Part shown: positions 13,641 to 27,430 of the stretch, in pieces | How positions within the stretch are numbered: the stretch's first letter is position 1 | Layout of the letters: the number at the start of each line of letters is the position of its first letter | From: Vespula vulgaris | Lineage: Eukaryota; Arthropoda; Insecta; Hymenoptera; Vespidae | Assembly: GCF_905475345.1 (NCBI RefSeq) | Contig: NC_066594.1 | Span: 6,322,001-6,386,000, forward strand | Length of the DNA stretch: 64,000 bases | Direction of reading: 5' to 3' | Notes under the pieces: model-generated | What the model was told of the DNA's origin: nothing | Databases searched by the model: none | What the model saw: the letters and a program-made list of their open reading frames with translations, nothing else | Made by a program: the position numbers and the translations under genes

Positions 13641-14142
13641 GACGAAAATTTGATAAGTAATAAATACGAGTAAAGAAAGGAGAAAGAATAAGGAATAAGG
13701 AATAGAGAGAAATTAGTTAGGATCACAAGGGATGGAACTTTATAAGCGGATATTCGAGAGGGTTACGTTCAACTGCGTGCAAGGATATAGGAGAGAAAGG
13801 ACGAGGATGTTACCCCGACCGCTGTCGCCAAAGAAGTGATAGGTCTGCGGCCTCGTGCGTGCCACCCAAACCATCCACAAGGGTAAAATCCACCGCTACG
13901 GAAGGGGTCGCGACGTTCGCTCGAGATCGCGCTTGCGTCGCTATGATACACGTAGCGATTGGTCCAGGCTATGATAACCGAGGCAACCCTTGTTTCTCGC
14001 CAATCCTCGTCCTTCCTGGGTTGCCTTCCACCCTTCTTTTTCTACCCTCTCTTTTCACCCTTCTCTCCCTCGGTCCATCCCTACTCTTCATCCATGTTTC
14101 AGAAAACGTTCTCTCTTTTTCATCCCTTTGTTCCCCCTCTTT

Positions 14143-14192
<50 letters not shown>

Positions 14193-16429
14193 TTCTTGCC
14201 GTTTTTCATCGTATTTGTTGTTAATACGTGCATACGTCGTACGTACTCCTTATACATGTTCCTTCATACATTCATCTTACTCCCTTTTAAGGCCATGGTT
14301 ACGTTCCAAACCTTCGACTACTTATGTATTAACAATCTTCCTCCTCTCTTCTCCTCCTCCTCCTTCTCTTTCCCTTCATCCACCCCCGTCTCTCTCAAGT
14401 ACTCTCACGATGTCACGACTCGCGTTTAATTCTACAACAGCTTAGTTATTTTCCTCCCTCCGACTTTTCCCTATTTTCTATTTCTTTTCTCCTTTCTCTC
14501 TTTTTCTTCTTCTTCTTCTTATTTTTCTTCTTTTTTTTGTCCTTCTCTCTTTTTGTCTTCCTTTCTGTCGGTTCATCATCTTTTCATTGTTTCGTTTTAA
14601 ACCTCGTGGGAAAATTCAATTCGTTCGTTCGTTCGTTTAACAACGGATTTTAATGATTCGAGTGATTAATGTTTGTCTTCAATGTTTCTTTCTTTTTTTT
14701 AGTTCTAATATCACTACAGGTCGAACAATGTTTATTCGTTTTTCTAAGTTTAAACAAATTCATGTAGATATAATGAAACGATTTTTATTTGTCGTATTCG
14801 AATTGGTTTAATTAGAAAAAAAAAAAAAAAGAAAAAAGAAAAGAAAAAAATCGATAACAGGGATCTCCGTAAGGATTAACTTCGACAATGTTTAACGAAA
14901 CATTCGAGAAAAGACGTCACAGTTGTGACGCGATCGAGCGTTAGACGAAAGATCACCCTAGGTAGAGTATGTATAAAGGGGAGTAGAAAAGCGCAAAGAG
15001 AGAGAGAGAGAGAGAGACAGAGACAGAGAGAGAGAGATAGAGAGAGATGATAATGCGGGATCGCAGGAGGGAGGTCTTCTGCGACGCACGAACGCAGAGG
15101 AAAATGTCACTCAGGAGCACGACGTGTAAGAGAATGGTCAACGTCCCAGGGGGTGAATTGAGATGTACAGGCAATTTATGCAGCGGTACTTTCGGCCGGA
15201 ACTTGCTATGGTGACCATGAATGCTCGCAAGACGCGAACACACAGGGGTGGTCGCTCGGTCGCCCTTACGATACGATCTTTACAAACCGTAGGATAAAAA
15301 AAACGAGAAAAAAAAAAGAAAGAAAGGAAAAAGAAATAGAAGCTATTAGAAGGCCTCAAAGAAAAAGAAAAAAAAAAGAGAAAGAAAGAAAAAAAGCATT
15401 ATGAGATTTATCGACGAAGTTAGTTTGATCCGGCTCTATGTCGTTTCTTTACGTCGCCATCAACAATGGGGATTGTTGTTTCGTTTTGTCGGGTCGATCT
15501 AACTGCGATTCTATTGGATTGACTGATAAGAAATGTCGGGACTTTCATTATTTTATATCTAAATGAAAGAATAATAATATTTAAATGAAGTACATTGGTA
15601 TGATAACAATAGGGACGATATTGTGCTAAGACGATAAGAAATGTCAAAAATTTATCAGTAGTTATTTACTTTATATGTATATACACTAAGTCTATATAGA
15701 TATCGCATAGTATTTTTTAGTGAAAATTTAGTAATTATTTATTGGCCAATCCAAGATCATATTATATGAAATTATTATGCAATATTACACAATATAAGTA
15801 TATATATCTATATATATATATGTACGTATATATATATTTTTTATCATATTATTATCTATAAAAAAGTAAACCTATTATATTTTTTATTCCGCTTTTATAA
15901 GTAAACGATATATCTATTACATATAAATAGTATATCAATAATTTTTCGACATTTCATATTTGCTTTTCCTATACTCTATACTTATACCCTACTCTTCAAA
16001 GTGCGTACCTATGTATTAAAAAAAAAATAATAAATAAAAATAAAATAAAATGAAATAAAATAAAAATAAATAAAACACAGAAACAATATACACTGAATGT
16101 AACTTCTAGAAACACCTTAAACGTGTCTCGTAAGATAGCTCCCAACCACGTCGTCGAATAATGCGATATACGTTCGAACTTAAGTACGTGACAAGATTTT
16201 AAAAGCCGAGAAGACCTCGAAAAAAAAAACTTTCGATTTTAAAATACTAGAGTGATTTCCAGTCGAATAACTTTAACTCCAATATATAGTTACACGATAT
16301 ATTCGATAGTCGATATGTTATATCATGTATATAATGTTTGACCATTAAATTAGGCGATAGGTAAAAATTACTTACTTATTTACTTACTTACACGCCTTTC
16401 TTATTTCTACATGTTTCGAGTAACGTTTG
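10701..16429. other. Gene-poor, strand-asymmetric purine/pyrimidine region
   Basis: Long purine-rich stretches on the plus strand (12,150-13,720; 14,990-15,400) alternate with pyrimidine-rich ones (11,690-12,020; 14,000-14,570). A 230-codon minus-strand frame at 13,034-13,726 is Ser/Leu/Phe-rich because of this skew and is not a gene. CpG-rich unique islands lie at about 13,740-14,000 and 15,040-15,290. The rest is AT-rich without recognisable content. Confidence 0.55.
14148..14187. repeat. CT microsatellite
   Basis: A pure CT tract of about 40 bp. Confidence 0.95.
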
Positions 16430-16640
16430 TAATCAACAATGATGGCGTCGAATATTCGCATGGTCAGTCCCGCGCTGTTGGACGCGGATGCAAAACGCGC
16501 GCGCGCGTGTTCGTTCTGCTCGCTTTCGAAATCAAAATGAAAACTCCGCAATCGAGCCTGTCTGCGCGCCGCGAATCCGAGAGTAACTCGAATCGACAGG
16601 CGCATTGTCAGAGCGATTAATCGAGCGATAAGTTCGACCG
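16430..16640. other. CpG-dense island with CG dinucleotide run
   Basis: A short unique island rich in CpG, including a GC-alternating run at about 16,496-16,507, in AT-rich surroundings. Open frames on both strands are low in stops because of the base composition; neither resembles a known protein. It could be a promoter or untranslated exon. Confidence 0.35.
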
Positions 16641-19000
16641 TACCACGGGTTTGAGAATGATTGACGTTACTACGATAAGGGTTGATGGCACCGAGAAGGA
16701 TCGTCCGAACGAGCGAGAAAGAAAAAGAAAAAGAGACAGAGCCAGAGAGAGAAAGATAGATAGAGAGAGAGAGAGAGAGAGGGCAAATTTCTGAAAAGAG
16801 AATCGATTAGATTTTTTCGAAAAAAAATAAAACACAAAAAAAAGGAAAGGTACCGCGATATTCGTTCTCGTTTTATCTAGATATACGCGCACCCGGATAA
16901 ACTTATTTGTACCTGAGTATAGATATATTTGTACAAGGGATACAATTTTTTTTCATTCTAATTAATTGATATCAACGATTTCAAAGTATTCAATACTTAA
17001 TAATTCTTATCTATAAAACGAAACACTCCGTTTACTCAGATATACATTACTTACATTTCGATTGAAATTGGAATAATTTCGAAAAGTTCCCGTCGAACGA
17101 TTCACCCTTAAACAATGTTCTCCGATGCGATTAATAGATCCTACGAAAGGGACAACAGATGCGCCGAACGAAAAATCAAAGATCGTTGATACGTCGTATG
17201 TGATATTTCGGGGAGATAAAGAAATTCGTTTCGAGGGAGAATTACACATTACTCGCGTATTCTTACGTATCGTTCTTTAAATGTCTATTCTTGATTTATT
17301 ATTATAATTCGATAATATTTCCTACGTTCATCGTTGAGTCAAGAGAGAAACGATCTAGAGAAATAGATAAATAATATTCTTACGAATCGATCGAAATTTA
17401 CAATTGGAGTGTATTCGATACAGACAAAACTATATATTACGATATTAAATAGGTAAGTACCTGTGTACGTCATAAACATACCTATATTTTCTTTCAACTC
17501 ATCCCTCATCTACCCCTTCCATTACCATTACTACCACTATTACGAAACAGGAAATTCATCAGGAACCTACTTCTCAGTTCTTACCGGAGTGTCCAGAAAA
17601 TACCTATTCAAATTTCACGAGTTCTCTTACGGTTATATATTATATAAATCTCTTATGCGTCACGATTAAGAGTTCAATTTCGCGATCTTAAAGTCTATCT
17701 CGAAGGTATTTCGCATCGAGCACGTCGAGAAAATTTCAAGCTCCGTTGTTAACCTTCGACCCCCTCTCCCGAAATAAAGATAAATCGAGAGGGGTAACGG
17801 TACGAATCTTGTATGTAGAACCATAGAAACAGAGTTTATGGGACCACCGTGCTAGGGTGGTACGCGCGTGGACACTTTCACGATTCGTCTGACTCACGGC
17901 AAACGAAATAGACGGAATGAAAGAAAGAGAGAAGAGGATAGATAACGACCGATGGGTTCTACAGTTTTACGAGGGTAACTCAACTTAGATAGAAAGAGAG
18001 AGAGAGACTTAGATATGATTCAGATAGTGGAAACGAAGTATTCGACGTTTATGGTATTCGCTTTCGAAGTTGTCCAGGCTAGAACCCGAGAGCCTGTTTA
18101 GTAACTCGTCTCTACCAGACTCCCTTTTAGACGGACCCTCCTAACCAAGTCTGATCAAGCATCTCTACTCAATTACCGAATTAATACTAATACGAAATTC
18201 TTTCTGAAAGAAAAAAGAATATAAATATGATGATTCGTGAAACAACAATATGTATTTTTACATCTCTTAATCATAACGCAACTTTTTTTATTCGTCTTGG
18301 GGAAAAAAAAAAAAAAAAATCGTCGATAAAATACGAAACTTATAATAAATAGTCTTAAAAATGAAATGTATAGAAATAATGGGATAATAAAATAATATAA
18401 AAAATGAGAGTAAATTTTTCATCCCTTTAGACAGAATTTATTGACGCGAAAAAAAAAGAGACGGAGAGAGGAAAAACGGAAAAAAATAAATAAGAAATAA
18501 GAGTTAAACAATACGGATATAATGTGACCGTGGGGGGAAAGTGACGTTATAAAGGGTTAACACTTCGACGACCGCACATTTCATTAAAAGACACTCGCTT
18601 ACCGTAATCATCTTTCTCGTCCTAGATCCTTACCGGCTATCTCGCGCATTCCGCGTTTACACACCGCAATAAAAATATACTTATTGAGAGGAGAACATTG
18701 AAGACCCGTCATTATTTAAATTTTATCACGTACAATACTAATGTAAACGAGTTTTCACGATTTAACACGATTTCGAAAACATTTTTCGACACGAAATAAT
18801 GAAATAATAAATCTTAAAGCGATGCGATCGAGAAGATGTTAGATACGCGAAGACGATTAAGAAATAAAAAAAAAGAAAAAAGAAAAAGAAAGAAAGAAAA
18901 AAGGAAAAGAAAAATTACGAAGAACACAACTGAAAGAAGAAACGGAAAAACCAAGAGGAGATAATTTACGAGCTCGCCCCTTTTCCGGAAGAAGAAGAAG
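16641..19000. other. Gene-poor unique AT-rich region
   Basis: Mostly unique AT-rich sequence with few microsatellites. A somewhat GC-richer part at 17,700-18,170 holds no recognisable gene. Short frames have no identifiable homology. Confidence 0.5.
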
Positions 19001-19208
19001 AAGAAGAAGTGGAAGAGAAAAACAATCGTTCGAGTTTCAAAAATCGCGTTATCCTAGGAATATTGTGAAAAATTTTATTTTCTAGGTCGAGGAGGAAGAA
19101 GGGTTGGGTTAGGGGTTGATGGTTTATTAGTTTTTCTTTTTTTTTCCTTCTTTTTTCGGAAGGAAAGACGGCGCCTTGAAGATTTTCACAAATTTCGGGA
19201 CGGGACGA

Positions 19209-19244
<36 letters not shown>

Positions 19245-20722
19245 AGTGGCGACGACGTAGAAAGAGCGGGAGAGAGACAGAGAGAGAAAGAAAAAGAGAG
19301 AGAGGGAGAGGGAAAGAGAAAGAGGGAGGAAGAGAGAGACAGAGAGAAACCTAGAGAGAGGATGAGAGAGAAAGAGGGATGAAGGAAGAGAGCAAAAGAG
19401 GAAGAGAGACCAGAAGGGGTGTGGGTGCTGGCGGCGTTGTGGCGGGCGCCGGGGGTGGCGCCGCGACGCTTTGGCGCCTTCGACGCCGAGACGCTTCACT
19501 GACGCTGCTGTGGCTCCATATACTCTACTCTACTCTCTCTCTCTCTCTCTCTCTCCCTCTCTCTATCTGTATCTCTATCTTTCTCTCTCTTTCTTTTTCC
19601 CACATACTCACACGAATCACACACACAGACACATACATATGTATATACAGAAAACTCTCCCCTTTCTTCATCACAGCTCATTCGCGTGTGTCTTCGCACG
19701 CGTAATGGCGATTCGTGTTTCTATCACTGACGCGTCCACGCGTGTTTCTCTCTCTCTCTCTCCTTTCTTTCTCTTTTTCTTTATACACACGAATTCTATG
19801 CAGAATACAAATTCTAGACCGCGGAACGTAACGCGAATTCATCCCCCAACGACGTTTCGTTATCTTTTTTCTTCTTCTTCTCCTTCTTTTTTTCCATTTC
19901 CTCTCTTTTTCTTCCTTTTTCCACGAATAAAAAGCGAAATAGAAGCTAGTACGAGATTGGCAAGAGGTTTTACGATGACGCCGTAAAATACGCCATTTTG
20001 GAGAACGATCTCGATTCTTCTTCCTTTTCTTCTTCTTCTTTTTTGTATTTTTCTTTTTTTGTTTACTTCTTCTTTTTCTTCTCTTCTCATTTTTTTTCTT
20101 TTCCTTTTTTACAAAGTGAAATCGAGACGAGTTAGATCGTATGTGACCTCCTCTAGCTAGATCCACCATTGGCATTGGAAATTTGAGCCCTGTACTATGC
20201 TAGACTTTCTCTCCCTTTCTCCCTCCACCCTCTCTCTCTCTCTCTCTCTCTCTCTAAATGGAACGATAGTGTCAGAGTATTGTTTAACTTCAACAATAAC
20301 GAACAAGTTCTGATCAATGGAGAAAATGTCGACGCTTGTTTGTGTGTCTATATATAATATATATGTGTGCGTATGTCTATATATATGTGTGTGTGTGTAC
20401 ATATATATATATATATATACACACACGTTACAGTATTCTGGAATATGATGAACAAAGAAAAAGCTTATAAGAAAACGATAGATTAATATCCGTAATCCCT
20501 TCAACTGAATAAACTAATAAATGTATTTGCATACAGTACACTGTGTAATTTCTTTTTTATTTGTAAAGAAATATACATTAATGCTGACCTAAAAAAAGAG
20601 AGAAAGAAAGAACAAGTTAAAAAAAAAAAATAATGATTTACAAAATGATCCCTCTCATTGACGAGGATAGAATTAACACACAGTTGTTGGTTGGATCAAC
20701 TATTATATATATATATCTGAGA

Positions 20723-20760
<38 letters not shown>

Positions 20761-21060
20761 GTACGTGCGTCTGTGTCTATGTTGTGTGTCATCGTAAAAG
20801 AAGAGGCGCGCGTGATGTCTAATAAAAGCGAGAGACGTAACGGCTATAATGCGTAATCTTGTAATGGGTTTGTTGCACACGTATCTCCGTTATTATGAGA
20901 TTCATAACCGTGTCGTAAATTCGGGTCAATCAACGTCCCTCCCACTTCTTATTCGACGTCGAGCCTAGAGAAGACGTACCAACTATTAAACGTTAAGGGG
21001 GTGGGGAGTAAGAGGGTAAGGGAAGAGGGGTCGAAATTATTCGGTCAATTCATTTCGTTC
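19001..21060. other. GC-rich patch and flanking repeats
   Basis: A GAC trinucleotide tract (19,209-19,244), a purine tract, a GC-rich patch at 19,410-19,510 with three GGCGCC palindromes, then CT tracts (19,530-19,565; 20,229-20,255; 20,725-20,757). Frames here are repeat translations. Confidence 0.5.
19209..19244. repeat. GAC trinucleotide tract
   Basis: About 12 pure GAC units next to a purine tract. Confidence 0.95.
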
Positions 21061-21894
21061 GAATGCATATCTAAATCCTTGAGATCGTTATAAATGATCG
21101 ATAGGAACGATCGATAAAGAAATATATATTTCTTTTGAATTTATTATCTTTTAAAGAAACAGAAAAAAAAAATATATGATAGTAACGTATGTACGTGGGT
21201 AACGTAAGGAGATACATTTTTTATTAGAAATTAAAATATCCATATGTTGACGTCTAGTTACGTCGTTAAATGTAAGAATTTACAGATAGAACGACGAGAA
21301 ACATTTATTGGGTAAAACTTTCTACGGTATGTATCTAATTAAATTCCTACTATCTGCAATATATGTATTATCGAGATCGAAAATTATCGCGCATAGTTAA
21401 AAGCATATATTAGAAAAGGACGATATGTCTATACCCTTTATTATTATTGTTCGTTAATTTTTTTTTTATTTAGAATAAGTATAATGGTGATAAATAATTA
21501 ATACTTTTTGTTCTTTTCTTTTCTTCTCCTTAAATATTTTTTTTTTTATTATATTTTTTGTATTATATATTTGTATATATATATCTTGCACTACGATTAA
21601 GTGGACTAACTTGATTACACTGTTGGATTGGTATATTACGTCGATTTGCAAACGAAAATCTCTACTAAACGTTTTTCCCACGAGACACGTAATATTGATC
21701 GTAAGGAATATATTTATGTAACGCTTGAAATCATGTTTGAAAATCACGAACGGATGAAAATCTTACGAAGTAGAGAAAACATCTACCGCTTCTTTGCACG
21801 TATTCTCACCGATATTGGACGTTGCCCGTGACACGTTTTCTCACTGTCGCGCACTCTCGATAGGAGAGATAGAAAAAGAGAAAGATAGAGATAC

Positions 21895-21931
<37 letters not shown>

Positions 21932-23358
21932 AAAAGAGAGAGAGAGAGAGAGAGACAGAACGGACGCGGTAAAATCTTTTAATAAGTCGAGCAAATACGA
22001 AGTCATTGTTATTTTTACTTGTGTGGATCCATCAAGGTCCAGGAGAGTGAATGTAGACGTTATTTTTTCGAGAGTGAATAGGTATAAGGATAATCCATTA
22101 GACGCGTTGTAACCTAAAACTGGGTAAACAAGGGAGGTTCTCGGATTAAATGTAACGGACGCATATCGACTTGGGGGTCGATCGGTCTGTCGGTCTTTCG
22201 AGCAATACGCGACAAAAGAATCGGATAAAACGTGAAATCGATGTAACTAACAGGTGTAACTAAGTAAGCAAGTAAGTAGGTAATATGAGTAAAGTACGTT
22301 AATCGATAAACACGAAATTAGCTGGAGAGATATTGACAATGAAAAAAAAAAAAAAAGAAGAAAGAAGGAAAAAAAGGATTCATCATAATTATCGTATATC
22401 ATAAATCATTTCGTACGAAAATAAAGTCGAAAATGTTCTTTTTCGTTTATTCCCTTTCTGTTCTTTCTTTGTTTCTTTTTTTTTTTCTTTTTTTCGTTCT
22501 CTTCATTTCAATTATGGGGAATCAGCTATAGGGTGTTAACTGTACACACATAGAAACAACAGAATAAGACGAAAGAGGAGAAAAAAATCACGAACGGGAT
22601 TTTCAAGAGTGTAAAAGATACATTCACAAGGTTGTTACTACTTAACTAGCTAACAAGCTATTCTAGATTCAACTTTGCAACATTATCGTAAATAATTGTA
22701 TCGACCTTATTTGTAATCGGGCCAATTCCTAATTAAACAGTTCGAACTATTTCATGTACAGTATTTTTTAGACGATTTTTTTCTATTTTTTTGCGGACAC
22801 GGAATTTTCTTCGGAAAATAAAAGAAAAAGAAAAAAATGACATCGTACGAAAATTACAACGATCGAATTCAACGCTTATTCGATAATAATGATAAATAAT
22901 TTATGTTTTCAATATAATTTAAGATACTAATCTTTATCCTTATAGAATATTTGTATAACATACAGATGTATAATTTGAGGATAGATAAATAATATGTATA
23001 GTTAAGTACCACTTAACTTTATCAAAAATTTGTAATCCATATATAATGTCTAAATATTATTATTATTATTATTATCATCATCGTCGTCGTCATCAGCATC
23101 ATCATTATTATTATTTCAAAGATCTAAACTTCAGATGAAAGAGGAAAACCGATGAATGTCATCGGATTTTCTTGATGAATGCACGTGCGCACTACATCAC
23201 TGATATTACTGAGACGATTAACTCTGTTAAATCCTCTCATTACGAAATGAAATAACGATGACGATGCACGTATATATGTTGATACGTATATACACCTTGT
23301 ACATATACATACGTTTATATACTTATAAAAGACACATAATTACGATGTGCGCATGAAA

Positions 23359-23425
<67 letters not shown>

Positions 23426-25060
23426 ACGAATACAAACAAACAAACAAAAATAAAAAAGAATTTATAGAAAAAAAAAGAGAAAAAAAAAAGAAAAGGAAAA
23501 GAAGCTTAATGACGTTAAACATGGCCGATATCGTGTATCGCATATTCCATAATCGGCACTCAATCTTCTTAACGTACGTCCCATGAAAAACATTTTACAA
23601 CAATTGCATAACGAGGTCGTTTGTTTCCTTTAAGAGGGTCGAAATCCGTCAAGAGATAGTAAAGCAACGCTTTCGAGGACTGTGATGCTGCTGGATGCCG
23701 GAGAATTGGATAATTATTCGAAATTGCTTTGATTATCCTCGAATAAAGGAAAAGAAGAGGAGAAATATAAAAGGGGAGATACATACATAATATTTCAAGA
23801 TACTTTTTTTACGATCATTTACGTACACACACGTAAGTATCGATGCTACTATGTGCAATAGATTTTTTTATCGATAACCATTAAAAAAAAAAAAAATGTA
23901 AGATAACATAAGCTCGACATTTCAGTCTGGTAATGGCATTAACAATTTCAGTTATTCGAAATATTGCAATTGCTAGATGATTTTAAAGAATCAATTACTC
24001 TTTTCCGATTTTTTCACAAATCGTAAGATTAGAAAACTAGGAATTTTTACGATCGAATAAAAAAAAAAGATTAACTTGGAAAGAATTACTTGAGAATTAA
24101 TAATTGATTTTTAAAATCAGCTCGAGACTTCTTTGGTCCAACTTGTATTAAACATTTCGATATTGCTTATTACAAAAAAGAAATATACAAAAAAGAAATA
24201 AAAATAGAATAACATTTCAAGAAACTCGTTTCTCTTTGCACAACCGATGATCGATGATAAGATAATCTTTTATCGATAAGCATCTCGTGAAGCTATTAGA
24301 AAGAACGAAAAGATAATCCCCTTCAAAATCGTCATTATTTGATCTTGACATTTTCTCAATTTATTATTATTCCATATTGTTCTAAGTCATATACCTTTCC
24401 TTTTGAAATATTATATCGTATTTCGACATGTATATAGAAATTATTCAACAAAGTTATTTTTTCAATAATGTAACGAGTAAAGAAAAAAGATCAGTACCTA
24501 TGTCATTTATTCTTGAGAAAAATAATACTTTTATACCTAATTTTATTCGAAATTAAAAAAAAAAAGAAAGAAAAGGAGACCAAAGACTAATATATCTTTT
24601 AATATCTCGAATAATAACTTTCACGAAAATTAAGAAAAATGATAAAAAATAATATGCATCAACCCCTTCCTCTCCTCTATCACCATAAACTCAGATAATA
24701 ATCTATCCAACAATACACTCTATCTAACTAATCTCTTAATCGAATTATAATAAAAATCGAATAATAATAAAATAAAAAAAAAAGAAAATAAAAAAAAAAC
24801 GAAATCGATCGTTCACGATCGAGAAAATATTTCTATTAAAATGTTAACACGATCGAAGATGAGAAACGATACTTAACTTTTGATAAAATTATATCGTCGA
24901 CGATACAACGACTGAATGAAGAAAGAAAGATCTCTCTAACGATGATGAGAGAACGAACAATCACTTTAAGTAAAATCGATCGGAACGCGAAGTTCTTACG
25001 CAAAAGAAAGAGATAATACGCGATGACATAAATGAGAATTCGTAAACGAAACGTCGCGCG
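21061..25060. other. Gene-poor AT-rich region
   Basis: AT-rich sequence with a GATA tract (21,897-21,930), an ATT/ATC trinucleotide patch (about 23,057-23,115) and a long AT tract (23,361-23,422). No gene, RNA or element was recognised. Confidence 0.5.
23361..23422. repeat. AT microsatellite
   Basis: 31 uninterrupted AT units. Confidence 0.97.
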
Positions 25061-25076
25061 CTCTACGTTTCTCTCT

Positions 25077-25121
<45 letters not shown>

Positions 25122-25322
25122 TCTTTCCCTCTCTCTCTCTCTCTCTCACCCTCATATTCTCTTTCATCTCCGTCCCTCTCATTCCTTCTCTGACGCTATT
25201 TAACCTCTCACAGATAGAGAGAGAAAGAGAGAGAGAGAGAGAACCGTCTATTGATTTTTCCAGCTCCTATTGTTTTTGGCACGGTCGCTCGCTACTAAGC
25301 ATTGACTCCGGGAACGATTTTT

Positions 25323-25387
<65 letters not shown>

Positions 25388-25675
25388 ATTTCTATTTCTT
25401 TCTCTATTTCTATTTCTTTTTCTCGTTTCGTTAAAAACGAAACACTATAGGACGAAATGACAAGTATTAGAAATAATTAATTCTTTGTAAAATATTTTGT
25501 CCTCCTTTCTCCTTTCTTTTCTTTTTTATTTCTTTTTTTTTTTCTTTTCTTTTTCTTCGTCATTTAACAATCGTTAAGAAAAAAACCCTTTCGATTTGGA
25601 GCTGTCACAATTGGCGCGCTTCTATCGCCGCATGTGAATCACGTCTATTTCGGGAGACACCCGTTCGATGATATA

Positions 25676-25680
<5 letters not shown>

Positions 25681-25746
<66 letters not shown>

Positions 25747-25927
25747 CTTGAGCTACAGTTATCCCCACTCTTTCTTCCTACATCTCTCTGTTTCTCTCTC
25801 TCTTTCTCTCTTTCTGACTCATACTCACTCTCTCACGCACATAAAACACATCGGGGCTAACCTTTTGAGGTTAGCTCTCGGAAAGCTTTCGAAAAGCGCT
25901 GGGAGAGAGAGAGAGAAAGAAGAGAAT

Positions 25928-25986
<59 letters not shown>

Positions 25987-26023
25987 CTTCGATCGGAATT
26001 CTCTCTCTCTCTCTTTCTCTCTG

Positions 26024-26089
<66 letters not shown>

Positions 26090-26094
26090 TCTCT
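25681..26094. repeat. Complementary CT - GA - CT tract cluster
   Basis: CT tract 25,681-25,742, GA tract 25,931-25,984, CT tract from 26,001 to about 26,094. The GA tract can pair with either CT tract. Confidence 0.95.
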
Positions 26095-26727
26095 TTTTCT
26101 TTATTCTTTTTCTCTCTTTTTCTCTCTCATGAGAGAAAACTTCCGCGATAAAGAAGATACTACGAGCCCAGTAAACGTTACGAAAAAAACGTTATGGCCG
26201 ACTTTCTGAATATTACTGAGTGAATATTACTGAGTGAATATATATATATAGAATATGAGAAAAAAAAAGATTTGAAACAAAATGATAGAACAAGTGCGGA
26301 AGTAGAAACGAAGCAAAAAGAAAGAAATCACGTCAGTAATCAAAACGTCGACGTCGACGTTGACGTCGATGACGACGATGACGACGACGAGGGCAGCACG
26401 CCCATTCTGCTCGAAAATCGCCGGAGCAGATCAATAGAGGATTCACTCCGGACGACGATGATACACGTACGCGAACGCGCGGATGCTAGAAGAAGAGGAG
26501 GAGGAGGAGAATGATATGGAAGAAGAAGAAGAAAAAGAAGCAAAAAAAAGATGGAGAAAAATACAAAAAACGAAGTTGAATTATTACTTGACTTTTAACT
26601 AACGAAGAAAATTATATTGTTTTACGATAATATACATATATATATATATATATGTATGTATGTATATATATAATATGTATATATATATATATATATGTAC
26701 GTACATACGTATCTATACGTGTGTATG

Positions 26728-26780
<53 letters not shown>

Positions 26781-27175
26781 TCCCGCGTCTAACCATATAC
26801 CTCTCCCCCCTTTACCCTAGTAGTCGCCCTACATCCCACCCTCCCACCCTTATACCACCTCCACCCGCGTTAAAACATTTTTCCTCCCCCTTCTTTTTAT
26901 ATCCCGCTCATTTTGTTGCCATTGTTGTTGTTGTACCCAAAGTAGCCGATGTCGTTATCGCTATCGTTGTTCTTGATCTCTCGTTCTTCCTTCTCGTCGT
27001 TCTTACTCTTACATTATTCGTTCGTTTTATTTCATAATATTATTTTTTTGTCATACTCTTACTACTCACCATATTATTTTCTCGAGGTCTCAACTTCGTT
27101 CTAACGACTCGAACGGGAAGCCACCGCCTAATAATTTTTGATCCACGAATCTCTTCTATCTCGTAGTCCTCTTTA

Positions 27176-27430
27176 TCGTCGTCGTCGTCCTTGTCGTTGT
27201 CCTCGTCCTCGTTCTGGTTATCGTCATCGTCATAATCTTCGTCGTCATCGTCATCGTCCTCGTCGTTGTCGTCGTCGTCGTCGGCGTCGGCGTCGTCGTC
27301 GTCGTCGTCGTCGTCGTCATCGTCGTTATCGTACTCGTCTTTATCGTCGTCGTCGTCGTCGTCGTCGTCGTTATCGTCGTCGTTGTCGTTCGCCGTCGTC
27401 GTTGTCGTCGTCGTCGCAGTCGTCTTCACC
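27176..27430. repeat. Degenerate CGT/CAT/CCT trinucleotide tract
   Basis: About 250 bp of imperfect trinucleotides that keep one register; the minus strand reads mostly GAC/GAT, giving an Asp-rich frame. Confidence 0.9.

Noticed and set aside
13034..13726. 230-codon minus-strand open frame rich in Ser, Leu and Phe
   Set aside because: It is the complement of a purine-rich stretch in which stop codons are rare on the pyrimidine strand. No domain or signal beyond composition, and it crosses GA and GAA repeats.
15050..15214. Short plus-strand frame with several Cys in a GC-rich patch
   Set aside because: About 55 codons, no signal peptide, no homology recognised, and the opposite strand is equally open; more likely an untranslated island.
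19678..20175. 165-codon minus-strand Lys/Arg-rich frame
   Set aside because: Reads through T-rich and TTC-rich plus-strand sequence; composition artefact.
25634..26209. 191-codon plus-strand open frame
   Set aside because: Consists almost wholly of Ser-Leu and Arg-Glu runs read from CT and GA dinucleotide tracts.
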